This document shows positions 1-6,384 of a stretch of 6,648 nt of DNA, piece by piece. The stretch is from assembly GCA_965603365.1 (NCBI GenBank), contig CBFDCR010000134.1, positions 1 to 6,648 of the forward strand, written 5' to 3'. The stretch is from JAHELQ01 sp965603365. Lineage in GTDB: Bacteria; Acidobacteriota; Aminicenantia; UBA2199. How positions within the stretch are numbered: the stretch's first letter is position 1; each line of letters begins with the position of its first letter. The position numbers and the translations under genes were made by a program. The notes beneath the pieces were generated by a model that saw only the letters and a program-made list of their open reading frames with translations, did not search any database and was not told where the DNA came from.

Positions 1-79
1 GAAATCAAGATAAATAGAAAAAGGATAACGCTGTTTCTTCTCTTTAATATCTTTTTAGCATGGAAAAAAACTGATTTCA

Positions 80-739
80 TCATTGATTACTTAACGATTC
101 GCCCTCCTCACAATTTCCCAAAATAGTGGAACCCATCATGGTTGCATAATTGCCAAACAATGTCGCGGTGGCGTATTGCTGGAGAAGTTTCCACATATCT
201 GTTAATTCGGGTTTTTTCCCGGTTCTAACCCTCTCACGAACAAGATAAAGAGTATTCAGGATATCTTCAATATTGTTTATAGTATGCTGATAGATTCCCA
301 ACACATCCCCGGAAGAGAGGTAGGTTTTCACTCTCGATGCGACCCCACTATCTAAATTACTAAATTGAATGAATCCGGCATAATCGAAATTTTTAAACCA
401 CGGAACTTTCCTTTCGTTATAGCCGATTACTTTGCCAATCTTCAGGGCTTCAATATATTTCTTTTTGGCTGATTCTAACTCCAAAACGGATTTTTCAATA
501 TAGCCGAGAGACGCAGAAAAATTGAATGACAGGTTGGCAGACTTTTCGTATTCATAAAGCAGCAGATCGGCATATGACTTTGATTTTATAAAGTGCATAG
601 CACCGGAAACAATATTTTCGGTAATTACTGGTTTGTCTGGGTGATCATAAAAAATACAATCTGTATCATTTACCCATACAACGCCCGGTAATTGCGAAGA
701 GAAAAATAGTATGATTATTACTGTAAAAAGTTTTTTCAT
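80..739 (-). CDS. Exported protein of unknown function (219 aa)
   Basis: I do not recognise this family. The protein begins with a typical signal peptide: Lys-Lys at 2-3, then a hydrophobic core LFTVIIILFF with cleavage likely near residues 18-23, so it should act outside the cytoplasm. The mature part has only two cysteines, about C28 and C210, one near each end, which could pair in an oxidising compartment (inference). The rest looks mainly helical, with charged stretches such as ESAKKKYIEALK and VRERVRTGKK and no visible catalytic motif or membrane anchor. The ATG start is supported by GGAG seven bases upstream on the minus strand. The gene is visibly richer in A+T than the peptidase gene across the spacer. 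It is transcribed away from the peptidase and seems to stand alone; no strong terminator follows it. The gene call is fairly safe, the function unknown. Confidence 0.8.
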   Translation of the reverse strand: MKKLFTVIIILFFSSQLPGVVWVNDTDCIFYDHPDKPVITENIVSGAMHFIKSKSYADLLLYEYEKSANLSFNFSASLGYIEKSVLELESAKKKYIEALKIGKVIGYNERKVPWFKNFDYAGFIQFSNLDSGVASRVKTYLSSGDVLGIYQHTINNIEDILNTLYLVRERVRTGKKPELTDMWKLLQQYATATLFGNYATMMGSTILGNCEEGESLSNQ

Positions 740-780
740 TTTGGGTCTCCTTGATTTTGTTGTGGGTTTTTCATGATTGG

Positions 781-810
781 ATTATAGCATAGGGGAAAGT
801 GGAAAAACAA
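781..810 (-). promoter_or_regulatory. Candidate promoter of the leftward exported-protein gene
   Basis: On the minus strand a perfect TATAAT (781-786) lies 18 bases downstream of TTGTTT (805-810), a weak -35. Transcription would start near 774, leaving a leader of about 35 nt before the ATG at 739. The -10 match is strong, the -35 only three of six. Confidence 0.4.
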
Positions 811-819
811 TAAAAAAAC

Positions 820-965
820 ACCCCAGATCTGGAAAATCAACACACACCGGAGAGCGTCCCTTAAATATCTTGCTCTTGATACCTGGTCTCAAACTGTTAA
901 CCTCCCTCAAGATTTACTTATTTGATGTTTCCTTTAGGTTTCACACTATTTTACAGATCTGGAGT
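820..965. repeat. Inverted-repeat pair bounding a 146-bp segment (possible MITE or operator pair)
   Basis: ATTTTACAGATCTGGAGT at 948-965 matches the reverse complement of 820-837 at 16 of 18 positions. Each copy contains a CAGATCTG palindromic core, perfect as CCAGATCTGG at 823-832. The segment between holds no gene. Two readings fit: a small non-autonomous mobile element, or two copies of a protein-binding site between divergent promoters. I could not find a clear target-site duplication in the A-rich flanks. Confidence 0.4.
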
Positions 966-1023
966 TTAACACAAACAAAACACTTATGCAAATATTTATG
1001 CCCCTCACTTGCGTAAATCCCCG

Positions 1024-1059
1024 AAACCCAATTTGACCTACGTTTTGGGTTTTATTTTT
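1024..1059 (+). terminator. Terminator-like hairpin ahead of the peptidase gene
   Basis: AAACCCAA (1024-1031) pairs with TTGGGTTT (1045-1052) around a 13-base loop, followed by TATTTTT (1053-1059). The stem is only 8 bp with a long loop, so this is a modest rightward rho-independent terminator at best. CCCC (1019-1022) and GGGG (1060-1063) could add an outer pairing. No convincing gene ends just upstream, so it could end a small transcript, or insulate the peptidase promoter. Confidence 0.3.
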
Positions 1060-1104
1060 GGGGGTAACTCCAGAAATCTTCTTCTTGTCTTTTTTTAGGG
1101 TTTA

Positions 1105-1135
1105 TTGAAAAATTTTGTTTTTGATGTAATATAAT
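1105..1135 (+). promoter_or_regulatory. Candidate promoter of the peptidase-regulator operon
   Basis: TTGAAA (1105-1110, five of six to the -35 consensus) and a perfect TATAAT (1130-1135) are separated by 19 bases, longer than the ideal 17. Transcription would begin near 1142, very close to the ATG at 1160, leaving a leader of under 20 nt that still includes AAGG (1151-1154). Confidence 0.4.
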
Positions 1136-1159
1136 AGAGTTGGTGGTTATAAGGTTAAA

Positions 1160-3562
1160 ATGAAATTAAAGGTTATCTTCGTTTTGTTTTTATCCATGCT
1201 GGCTCTGTGCCGGGGATGCCTGGCGGACGAATCGTTGAGGCTGTTGATCAGCCAGAAACAGTGGACACAATTGCCGTCCCTTTTTGGGGACAACAGCTAC
1301 CAGATCCTGGCGGACTATTTTTCCAACAGTCAATCCATTAAGTTCATCACCACCCAGTCTAACAGGTTAACCTACAAGGCCAAATTTACGAACCGGGGGG
1401 AAATCGGGGTCATCACCTATGAGAAACAAGACGGTAAATTCTCCGCTTTAAAAATAGAGAACCCGATCAAGCCTATCTACTTCGTGGAAAAGTTCAGAAA
1501 ATATCGGGTGAGCCGGGCCCAGCCCCTGGAGTTAAAAATAGGCGATGCCATGGTCAAGTTTCACAAGGGTTTTTTTTACCAGACCATACCCTTTGACTCC
1601 CTACTCATGTTTTCGGGCAGCTTTACCTTTTCCATCAGGCCCGGTGATGAGGAAGAGCAGCTGACATTGAGGCGTAAATTCAAGCAAGACTCTTTTTCCC
1701 ATGCCAGCCGCCAGGGTATTTTTGTACTCCAAAATCGGGATTTTTTATCGTCGTTAGCCCCCGCCCAGGAGGTGTCGGAACTGGATGAAGAGAGCCAGCC
1801 CATTTTCGATATCTACCGGGAGCGTTATGGCGTCAAAATCAAGCAATTTGATGAGTACTGGTATCTGCCGTTTCCCGAGGAAACCAATTTGATCATATTT
1901 GGCAAAGACCCCAAATCTTATTATTACTATACGTACAACCGGAGTTTAAGCCCCGATACCCAACTGGTGGCGTCGGACACGAGTAATATTTTATTGAGCT
2001 ATAACTCCTACAAAGAGATGAAACTGCAGTTTGGCCCGGGCGAAAGGGTCGATACCGTTCACCTCAGCCTCTTTTACAATCCCCAGAACAGTTTCCTTTC
2101 CGGAACCGTTCAGATCCGCTACAAGACCCCCTCCAATCTAAAGGTGTTGAAGCTGCAAGGGGGACTCAAGTTAGTGGGCAATCTCGATTTCAAGTCAAAG
2201 GGCTTAAATGTGTTCCGGAAGAAGAATACCTACTATTTGTTGGGCGGCGAAACCGATAAACTCTCCCTGTTCTTCAGGGGCAGCGTGGAACCATCCTATG
2301 AGAACGAAGAGTTGTTTAAGCCCCAGTCTGTGGCCCTGGATGATGTCTATACAGATTCGTTCTATTTTTTATCCAACACCCAGAATTTCTTCCCCGGCCC
2401 GGAGATTGATTTTTACAAGACCGATGTCACCATAACTCTTCCTCAAAAATTAAATTGCCTGGTTTCCGGCAATTTAGAAGAAAAAAGAGTAGAAAACCGA
2501 AATATCTTTACCTATCGGAGCGATGGTGCCAAGGGCATTGCCCTGATCGCCGGGGATTTTGAGTTAAAAGAGACACTGGATGCCCGGATCCCTATCAATA
2601 TCTACTGTTCCACCTATTTCCAGCTTTTAAGGCGCATCGATTTTTCAGAGATCAAGCGGGGGCTTCAGTTTTTTATCCGGAAATTTGGCTCCCTGAATGT
2701 CTCCGCAATCAACCTCCTGTTAAAGCGGGGCCATCATGAAGGGGGTGTCAGCAATAAAGGTTTTATTATTGTCAGCGTGAACCCCAACCGGGAAAAAATC
2801 GTCCGCTTCCTGGATAAATATTTTAGTACTTCCGTAAACAGCCCGGTTAAAATTCGCAATTTTGTTGAAGACTATATCCTGCATGAACTGTCCCACCAAT
2901 GGTGGGGCGGCCTAATTTCCTGGAAATCTTTTCAGGATGTGTGGCTCACCGAGGGCCTGGCTCATTTTTCGGTGCTCTATTTTTTAAAGGCCACCCTGCC
3001 GGAGAAACGGTTTAAGCGGATTATCAGGGAGTTGAAGAAGTGGATCTTCAGTTACCGGGATGCCGGGCCTGTCATTTACGGCACCCGGATTCAAACCCTT
3101 GAAGATAGTTATGAAGCCTACCAGAGCATTGTTTACAACAAGAGTGCCCTCGTGTTTTTAATGCTGCTGGACCTCCTGGGGGAGGAGGACTTTTCCAGCC
3201 GGCTGCAGTCGGTTTTAAACGCGTATAAATACCGGAGCCTAACCTCCCGGCAATTTATCCGGACATTCAGCAATCGGGATGAACTGCTGGTGAAATTTTT
3301 CAGCAATTGGATCTATTCCCGGAAACTGCCGGAGATTACCTATGATGTGAACATCCAGGGAAGCAGCGCAGAAATTCTGGTCAGGCAATTGAACACCGAT
3401 TTTGTGTTTCCCCTTACGATCGAGGTGGAGACCCGCAGTGGAAATTCGTTGGAAAAACTGGTGGTTCGACAAAAGGAACAAACTTTTACCGTCAGCAAAG
3501 ATTCGACCATTAAATCCATGCGCCTGGCCGATTCGCCCGCTCCCGTTATCCTCAAAAAATGA
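1160..3562 (+). CDS. Exported M1-family (gluzincin) zinc metallopeptidase with N-terminal extension
   Basis: A putative zinc-dependent peptidase of the M1 aminopeptidase family. The zinc site is complete: HELSH at 575-579 and, after exactly 18 residues, E598 in WLTEG. Y659 in YNKSA sits 84 residues after the first His, the same spacing as the catalytic Tyr of E. coli PepN. The GAMEN exopeptidase motif is not recognisable; HHEGG at 525-529 is the nearest candidate, so aminopeptidase activity is inferred, not shown. Layout: signal peptide 1-22 (KLK, hydrophobic core, likely cut after LA; C17 and C20 do not make a proper lipobox); an extension of about 260 residues I do not recognise; M1 N-terminal beta domain about 285-500; catalytic domain about 500-700; a C-terminal beta-sandwich-like tail about 725-800. 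The start has AAGG five bases upstream. The stop overlaps the start of the TetR gene as ATGA, so the two are probably co-transcribed and translationally coupled. Substrate unknown; probably periplasmic or secreted peptides. Confidence 0.88.
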   Translation: MKLKVIFVLFLSMLALCRGCLADESLRLLISQKQWTQLPSLFGDNSYQILADYFSNSQSIKFITTQSNRLTYKAKFTNRGEIGVITYEKQDGKFSALKIENPIKPIYFVEKFRKYRVSRAQPLELKIGDAMVKFHKGFFYQTIPFDSLLMFSGSFTFSIRPGDEEEQLTLRRKFKQDSFSHASRQGIFVLQNRDFLSSLAPAQEVSELDEESQPIFDIYRERYGVKIKQFDEYWYLPFPEETNLIIFGKDPKSYYYYTYNRSLSPDTQLVASDTSNILLSYNSYKEMKLQFGPGERVDTVHLSLFYNPQNSFLSGTVQIRYKTPSNLKVLKLQGGLKLVGNLDFKSKGLNVFRKKNTYYLLGGETDKLSLFFRGSVEPSYENEELFKPQSVALDDVYTDSFYFLSNTQNFFPGPEIDFYKTDVTITLPQKLNCLVSGNLEEKRVENRNIFTYRSDGAKGIALIAGDFELKETLDARIPINIYCSTYFQLLRRIDFSEIKRGLQFFIRKFGSLNVSAINLLLKRGHHEGGVSNKGFIIVSVNPNREKIVRFLDKYFSTSVNSPVKIRNFVEDYILHELSHQWWGGLISWKSFQDVWLTEGLAHFSVLYFLKATLPEKRFKRIIRELKKWIFSYRDAGPVIYGTRIQTLEDSYEAYQSIVYNKSALVFLMLLDLLGEEDFSSRLQSVLNAYKYRSLTSRQFIRTFSNRDELLVKFFSNWIYSRKLPEITYDVNIQGSSAEILVRQLNTDFVFPLTIEVETRSGNSLEKLVVRQKEQTFTVSKDSTIKSMRLADSPAPVILKK

Positions 3563-4147
3563 GTCTTTCTGCATTAACCCGAAGGCAAACAGAGATCGTG
3601 GCGGCGGCGCTGGAGATCATATCCAGTCCTGGTATTCAGAATCTGACCATCAAAAAACTGGCCAAACAGATCCAGGTAACCGAAGGGGCTATATACCGCC
3701 ATTTCGACAGCAAGGAGGAGATTCTGGCCGCCGTTGCCGGCTCGTTTCAGTCCAGCTCCACCGAGATTTTAAAGGGGATTCTGGATTCCCAGATGTCCGG
3801 TCTGGATAAAATCAAAAGCTTTTTTTTTAGGCCGCTGCCGACAATTTTCCCAGAACCGGGGCCTGGTGCTGGTGATGTTTTCGGATGACATTTTTAAAGG
3901 TTACGAGAAGTTACAAAAAAAAGTAACGGATACCATTCACTCTCACCAGGATCTCTTGTTATCCGCCTTTGCCGAAGGCCAGAAAAGAGGAATCATCGTT
4001 GACATCGAGCCGCAGCACCTTTTTGTGATCGTGATGGGGACTCCGCGGCTGCTGGTCACCCGCTGGCGGGGGTCGGGATTTGCCTTTGACCTGGTCAAAG
4101 AGGGGGAAAAACTGTGGAATTCCCTGGAAGTTTTGCTGACTTGTTGA
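3559..4147 (+). pseudogene. TetR-family transcriptional regulator, frame broken at a T9 run
   Basis: The first part (3559-3888) reads 109 residues and contains a typical TetR helix-turn-helix at about 8-58: a first helix RRQTEIVAAALEII, then LTIKKLAKQI and the recognition segment EGAIYRHFDSKEEIL. After F88-F90 the frame turns into proline-rich nonsense and stops. The ligand-binding half continues in the next frame (LGRCRQFSQNRGLVLVMFSDD onward, with a nominal GTG at 3866) to the stop at 4145-4147. Deleting one base from the nine-T run at 3820-3828 joins the halves into a 195-residue protein, a normal TetR length. The ATG overlaps the peptidase stop as ATGA. As read, only a DNA-binding domain without the dimerisation core is made. 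It could be a dead gene, a sequencing or assembly error, a switchable tract, or a gene rescued by transcriptional slippage. The likely role, if functional, is a ligand-responsive repressor of its own operon or of the neighbouring oxidoreductases (inference). Confidence 0.8.
3820..3828 (+). other. Nine-T homopolymer at the TetR frameshift point
   Basis: The run covers codons 88-90 of the TetR gene. The upstream half is open in the frame entering the run, the downstream half in the frame reached by skipping one base. An 8-T version, or an 11-U transcript, gives one continuous protein. Runs of nine T or A are known sites of polymerase slippage, both in replication and in transcription. Confidence 0.75.
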
Positions 4148-4229
4148 TGGACCAACTTCGAAGCCGAGTACGAAATCCTTCAAGGCTCATCCATCTTTTA
4201 CAGCCAGGCAAACACCCTTTAATGAAACA

Positions 4230-4898
4230 TTAAAAATCTTTATACGGTTGGGCGAATCGCTTTTCAAAAGATCTGTTCTCCTTCAGTTTCATATTCCAGT
4301 ACATATTGGCGACACCGATAATACCCAGGAACCTGAAGAAGAGTCTGCGACCCGCAGACAACTGCTGCCGAGGTGCCAGTTTGCGGATGATCTTCCCGTT
4401 GAATCGCCCGCTGGCGGCATAATCCGATCCCAACCGGTAAAAGGAGCGGAGCAGTTTTTTGGTCATCCAGGGGGGCTGAACCTGAATGCCTTCGACCCCC
4501 CCCCGTATGACCGTACCGGTATGTGGACAGCCCAGCCGTTTGGTCAGCTTCTCCATGTATCGGGCCACATAGCGGGAATGGATGGGCTCCGGAAAGCCGG
4601 ACTGGATGACAAATCCCAAGCCGGGGTTTTCTTTGCGGCCGCACAGAGGCTCCAGTGCTTCGATGAAGTGTTTCACGATGCCGGGCATGGCGTCGGTATA
4701 GAGGGGAAAGGCCAGGATGGCCTGGTCGGCCTGCTTGAAGAATTCCACCAGCCGATCCGTTTCCCTGATCTTGTTGAGGTAGGCGATCTCGAAGTTATTG
4801 TCGTTGTTTTCGGTAAAACCGTTGGTAAATTGCTGCATCAAGATTTTGGTGTTGCTGCCCTCCCCCCGGGGGGAACCGTTAAATATGGCCAAGCGCAT
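4230..4898 (-). CDS. Flavodoxin-fold NAD(P)H-dependent oxidoreductase (222 aa)
   Basis: A probable FMN-dependent NAD(P)H oxidoreductase of the flavodoxin-like (NADPH-dependent FMN reductase) superfamily, soluble and cytoplasmic. The N-terminal strand runs into the FMN phosphate loop N7-G-S-P-R-G12 with S15-N-T17; the second flavin-contact region is A63-FPLYTDAMPG73, followed by the helix VKHFIEALEPL. GGVEG at 133-137 lies in the later part. The C-terminal 80 residues (LLRSFYRLGSDYAASGRFNG and beyond) are basic and aromatic and extend past the minimal flavodoxin core. There is no cysteine cluster, unlike its neighbour. The ATG has a strong AGGAGG (4905-4910) six bases upstream, and the gene begins 20 bases inside the end of the preceding oxidoreductase gene, so the pair should be co-translated. 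It converges on the TetR gene with an 82-bp gap. The electron acceptor cannot be told from sequence (quinone, flavin, nitro compound or other). Confidence 0.85.
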   Translation of the reverse strand: MRLAIFNGSPRGEGSNTKILMQQFTNGFTENNDNNFEIAYLNKIRETDRLVEFFKQADQAILAFPLYTDAMPGIVKHFIEALEPLCGRKENPGLGFVIQSGFPEPIHSRYVARYMEKLTKRLGCPHTGTVIRGGVEGIQVQPPWMTKKLLRSFYRLGSDYAASGRFNGKIIRKLAPRQQLSAGRRLFFRFLGIIGVANMYWNMKLKENRSFEKRFAQPYKDF

Positions 4899-5433
4899 GG
4901 AGCACCTCCTGAATGGGTTGATCTGTCAGTCGGATAAAGACAAGTTCCGACTTGAGGTTCAGGGCGAACCGACGAAACATGTCTGACGTAATTTCGATAT
5001 CCTCATCATCGGTATCGGGATTCCGGTCCAGGATCAGACCGATTTTGGGATACCGGTCATACCTTTTTAGGTGATGACACTCTCCCTGGTCAAATTCGAT
5101 GTAAGGGTGAAGCAGGGGGATCAACTTGTCTTGAACCTTTTTCGCCAGGGAACTGACAAACCCCATAATCACGGGTGAGATAAGTACAACCAGATCCGAG
5201 TGGATGTATTCCCTGCATACGGTGTGGGAGTCGTCCTTGAACACACATTCACCGGGGGTTGGCCCCCACCAGCAGCTCCAGCAGCCGGTGCAAAATTGAA
5301 TATCCATATCCCGCAGGGCCAAGGTCTTTGCCTGATGTCGGCCTGAATTCAATTCCTGGCCCAGTTGTTTGATATACCGATTGTAGGTTTTGCGATTCCT
5401 GTCCGGATTGCCGTCCAGAATGGTAATGTTCAT
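4879..5433 (-). CDS. Flavodoxin-fold oxidoreductase with CX2CX2CX8C cluster (184 aa)
   Basis: First gene of a two-gene oxidoreductase operon. The N-terminus MNITILDGNPD leads into a diverged FMN phosphate loop, and residues 48-68 hold C48-TG-C51-WS-C54-WWGPTPGE-C63 followed by KDD. This CxGCxxC...PGxCxxxDD pattern is common in flavodoxin-family NAD(P)H oxidoreductases and resembles the 4Fe-4S cysteine motif of archaeal iron-sulfur flavoproteins (CX2CX2CX4-7C), here with a slightly longer last gap; cluster binding is therefore possible, not proven. SPVIMGFVSSLAKKVQDKLIPLL (about 86-108) matches the flavin-side loop and following helix. I start at 5433: AGGAGG (5441-5446) lies seven bases upstream, while an ATG six bases earlier is too close to it and a longer 204-residue frame from 5493 would read through the promoter. 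The 3' end overlaps the next gene by 20 nt, which suggests a joint or electron-relay role of the two flavoproteins (inference). Confidence 0.83.
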   Translation of the reverse strand: MNITILDGNPDRNRKTYNRYIKQLGQELNSGRHQAKTLALRDMDIQFCTGCWSCWWGPTPGECVFKDDSHTVCREYIHSDLVVLISPVIMGFVSSLAKKVQDKLIPLLHPYIEFDQGECHHLKRYDRYPKIGLILDRNPDTDDEDIEITSDMFRRFALNLKSELVFIRLTDQPIQEVLHALGHI

Positions 5434-5440
5434 GTCCATA

Positions 5441-5446
5441 CCTCCT
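5441..5446 (-). promoter_or_regulatory. Ribosome-binding site fixing the oxidoreductase start
   Basis: AGGAGG on the minus strand, seven bases before the ATG at 5433 but only one base before the ATG at 5439. The spacing decides for the downstream start. Confidence 0.75.
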
Positions 5447-5470
5447 ATAGAATCACTATATAAAAATATG

Positions 5471-5479
5471 ATTATAACA
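5471..5479 (-). promoter_or_regulatory. Extended -10 promoter of the oxidoreductase operon
   Basis: On the minus strand TGTTATAAT (5479 down to 5471) is a perfect extended -10 (TGnTATAAT). No good -35 lies at standard spacing, which extended -10 promoters can do without. The start would fall near 5464, giving a leader of about 30 nt that ends in the AGGAGG site. Confidence 0.5.
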
Positions 5480-5558
5480 CTCTTTTTGTTCAAAATTTGT
5501 TAAGATATGAAAAAATCAAAGAAGGTGATTTGGGAGACCGCTTCATTTTCTCATCTGT

Positions 5559-6299
5559 TTAGGCGTGAACCCCGGCAGAGGGCTGCGATTGAAGGGCATT
5601 GATTAGAATGTTATTGATGATATTGATCAGCTTTTTGGTCTCCTCGTGGATGAAGAAGTGATTTCCGGGGAAATAGTGAATCGAGCACAATTGCCCGGAA
5701 TGGTCCTTCCAGCCGTCCATTTGTCCGGGCTTCACCTCCTCTTCTTTGCCGATAAACACAGTGATATCACCGTCCAGCGGCTCGATTTTCCGGGGAGGCT
5801 CATACTTTTCGGCGATTTTAAAGTCGTTTTTCAAAACCGGCAAAAAGACCTCCAACAGTTCCGGATGCTCAAAAAACGCCTTCGGTGTGCCGCCCAATTC
5901 CAGTATTTTTTCCTTGAATTCGTCGTCCGGAAGTTTCCAGTATGGCTCCTCATCCTCAGAGGGCAGGTGGGGGGCCCCTCGGCCGGAGAAAAACAGATGT
6001 ACCGGCTGGTTGACATTCAAATGCCTGACTTTTTGGGCCAGTTCATAGGCAATAATGCCCCCCATGCTGTGCCCGAAGAAGGCATAGGGGCCTTCATTCA
6101 GTTTGTCCTTGATGCGATTAAATATTTCTTCCACCGCTTCGTGGATATTTCCATATAAAGGGTCGTATATGCGTTTGCCCCGACCCGCCAGTTCAATTGC
6201 ATTTAATTCAATATTTTTATGCAGATAACGCCGCCAACTGTTAAATACGGCGGCCGACCCGCCGGCATAGGGGAAGCAAAAGAGCTTTAGCTTCTTCAT
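5559..6299 (-). CDS. Type II thioesterase (alpha/beta hydrolase), NRPS/PKS-associated type (246 aa)
   Basis: A stand-alone thioesterase of the GrsT/SrfAD type, which removes wrong or stalled acyl groups from carrier proteins of non-ribosomal peptide or polyketide synthetases. Features in order: K4-LFCFPYAGGSA near the N-terminus (oxyanion region), ELAGRGKR at 36-43, the nucleophile elbow GHSMGG at 76-81 with S78, the lid segment with LGGTPKAFFEHPEL and FLPVLKNDFKIAEKY, then GNHFFI with catalytic H214. Where the family usually has the acidic triad residue (a G-x-x-D pattern before V and W) this protein reads IGKEEEV, so a glutamate (E187 or E188) may replace aspartate. Length is normal. I prefer the ATG at 6299, with GGTGA a few bases upstream, over a TTG four codons earlier that lacks a site. 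No synthetase or carrier protein lies in the window; the next element upstream is a divergent IS1380-type transposase. The oxidoreductase pair follows after a 125-bp gap on the same strand, with its own promoter. Confidence 0.88.
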   Translation of the reverse strand: MKKLKLFCFPYAGGSAAVFNSWRRYLHKNIELNAIELAGRGKRIYDPLYGNIHEAVEEIFNRIKDKLNEGPYAFFGHSMGGIIAYELAQKVRHLNVNQPVHLFFSGRGAPHLPSEDEEPYWKLPDDEFKEKILELGGTPKAFFEHPELLEVFLPVLKNDFKIAEKYEPPRKIEPLDGDITVFIGKEEEVKPGQMDGWKDHSGQLCSIHYFPGNHFFIHEETKKLINIINNILINALQSQPSAGVHA

Positions 6300-6329
6300 C
6301 GGTTCACCCAATCGTTGTATTTTTCTCTT

Positions 6330-6347
6330 ATATTCTTAATATTCTTA
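6330..6347. repeat. Tandem 9-bp direct repeat upstream of the thioesterase
   Basis: ATATTCTTA occurs twice without a gap (6330-6338 and 6339-6347), about 31 bases upstream of the thioesterase start, in the stretch where its promoter should lie. I could not fix a convincing -35/-10 pair here. It may be chance in A+T-rich DNA. Confidence 0.3.
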
Positions 6348-6384
6348 TATCTTTTTTCTGTGATTTCTATGTTGCCGAAGAAAC

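Larger units (their letters stand above)
740..1159. other. 420-bp intergenic region without a convincing gene
   Basis: This spacer separates two divergent genes. It is A+T-rich and holds a candidate promoter at each end, an inverted-repeat pair (820-837 and 948-965) and a hairpin with a T-rich tail (1024-1059). One open frame of 79 codons (777-1016, plus strand) starts at TTG, has no ribosome-binding site and has low-complexity composition, so I do not call it a gene. Confidence 0.6.

Noticed and set aside
64..82. Short stem (TGAT-TTC-ATCA) followed by seven T on the minus strand after the first gene
   Set aside because: Only four A+T-rich base pairs, too weak to call a terminator.
777..1016. 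79-codon plus-strand frame containing HTGERP, like a zinc-finger linker
   Set aside because: TTG start, no ribosome-binding site, no Cys2-His2 pattern, overlaps the inverted repeats and a promoter of the opposite gene; the motif is chance.
3402..3809. 135-codon plus-strand frame across the peptidase-TetR junction
   Set aside because: Out-of-frame shadow rich in Arg and Pro; both overlapped genes have family motifs in their own frames.
4218..4234. Perfect TTTAATG-AAA-CATTAAA hairpin between convergent genes
   Set aside because: A+T-only weak stem overlapping a stop codon, with no T run on either strand; not a credible terminator.
4248..4937. 229-codon plus-strand open frame
   Set aside because: It is the antisense shadow of the flavodoxin-fold oxidoreductase, which has a clear FMN motif and ribosome-binding site.
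5434..5493. 20-residue N-terminal extension of the first oxidoreductase
   Set aside because: Start lies upstream of the extended -10 promoter and has no ribosome-binding site; the ATG at 5433 is ideally placed.
5646..6158. 170-codon plus-strand open frame
   Set aside because: Antisense to the thioesterase, whose motifs are unmistakable.
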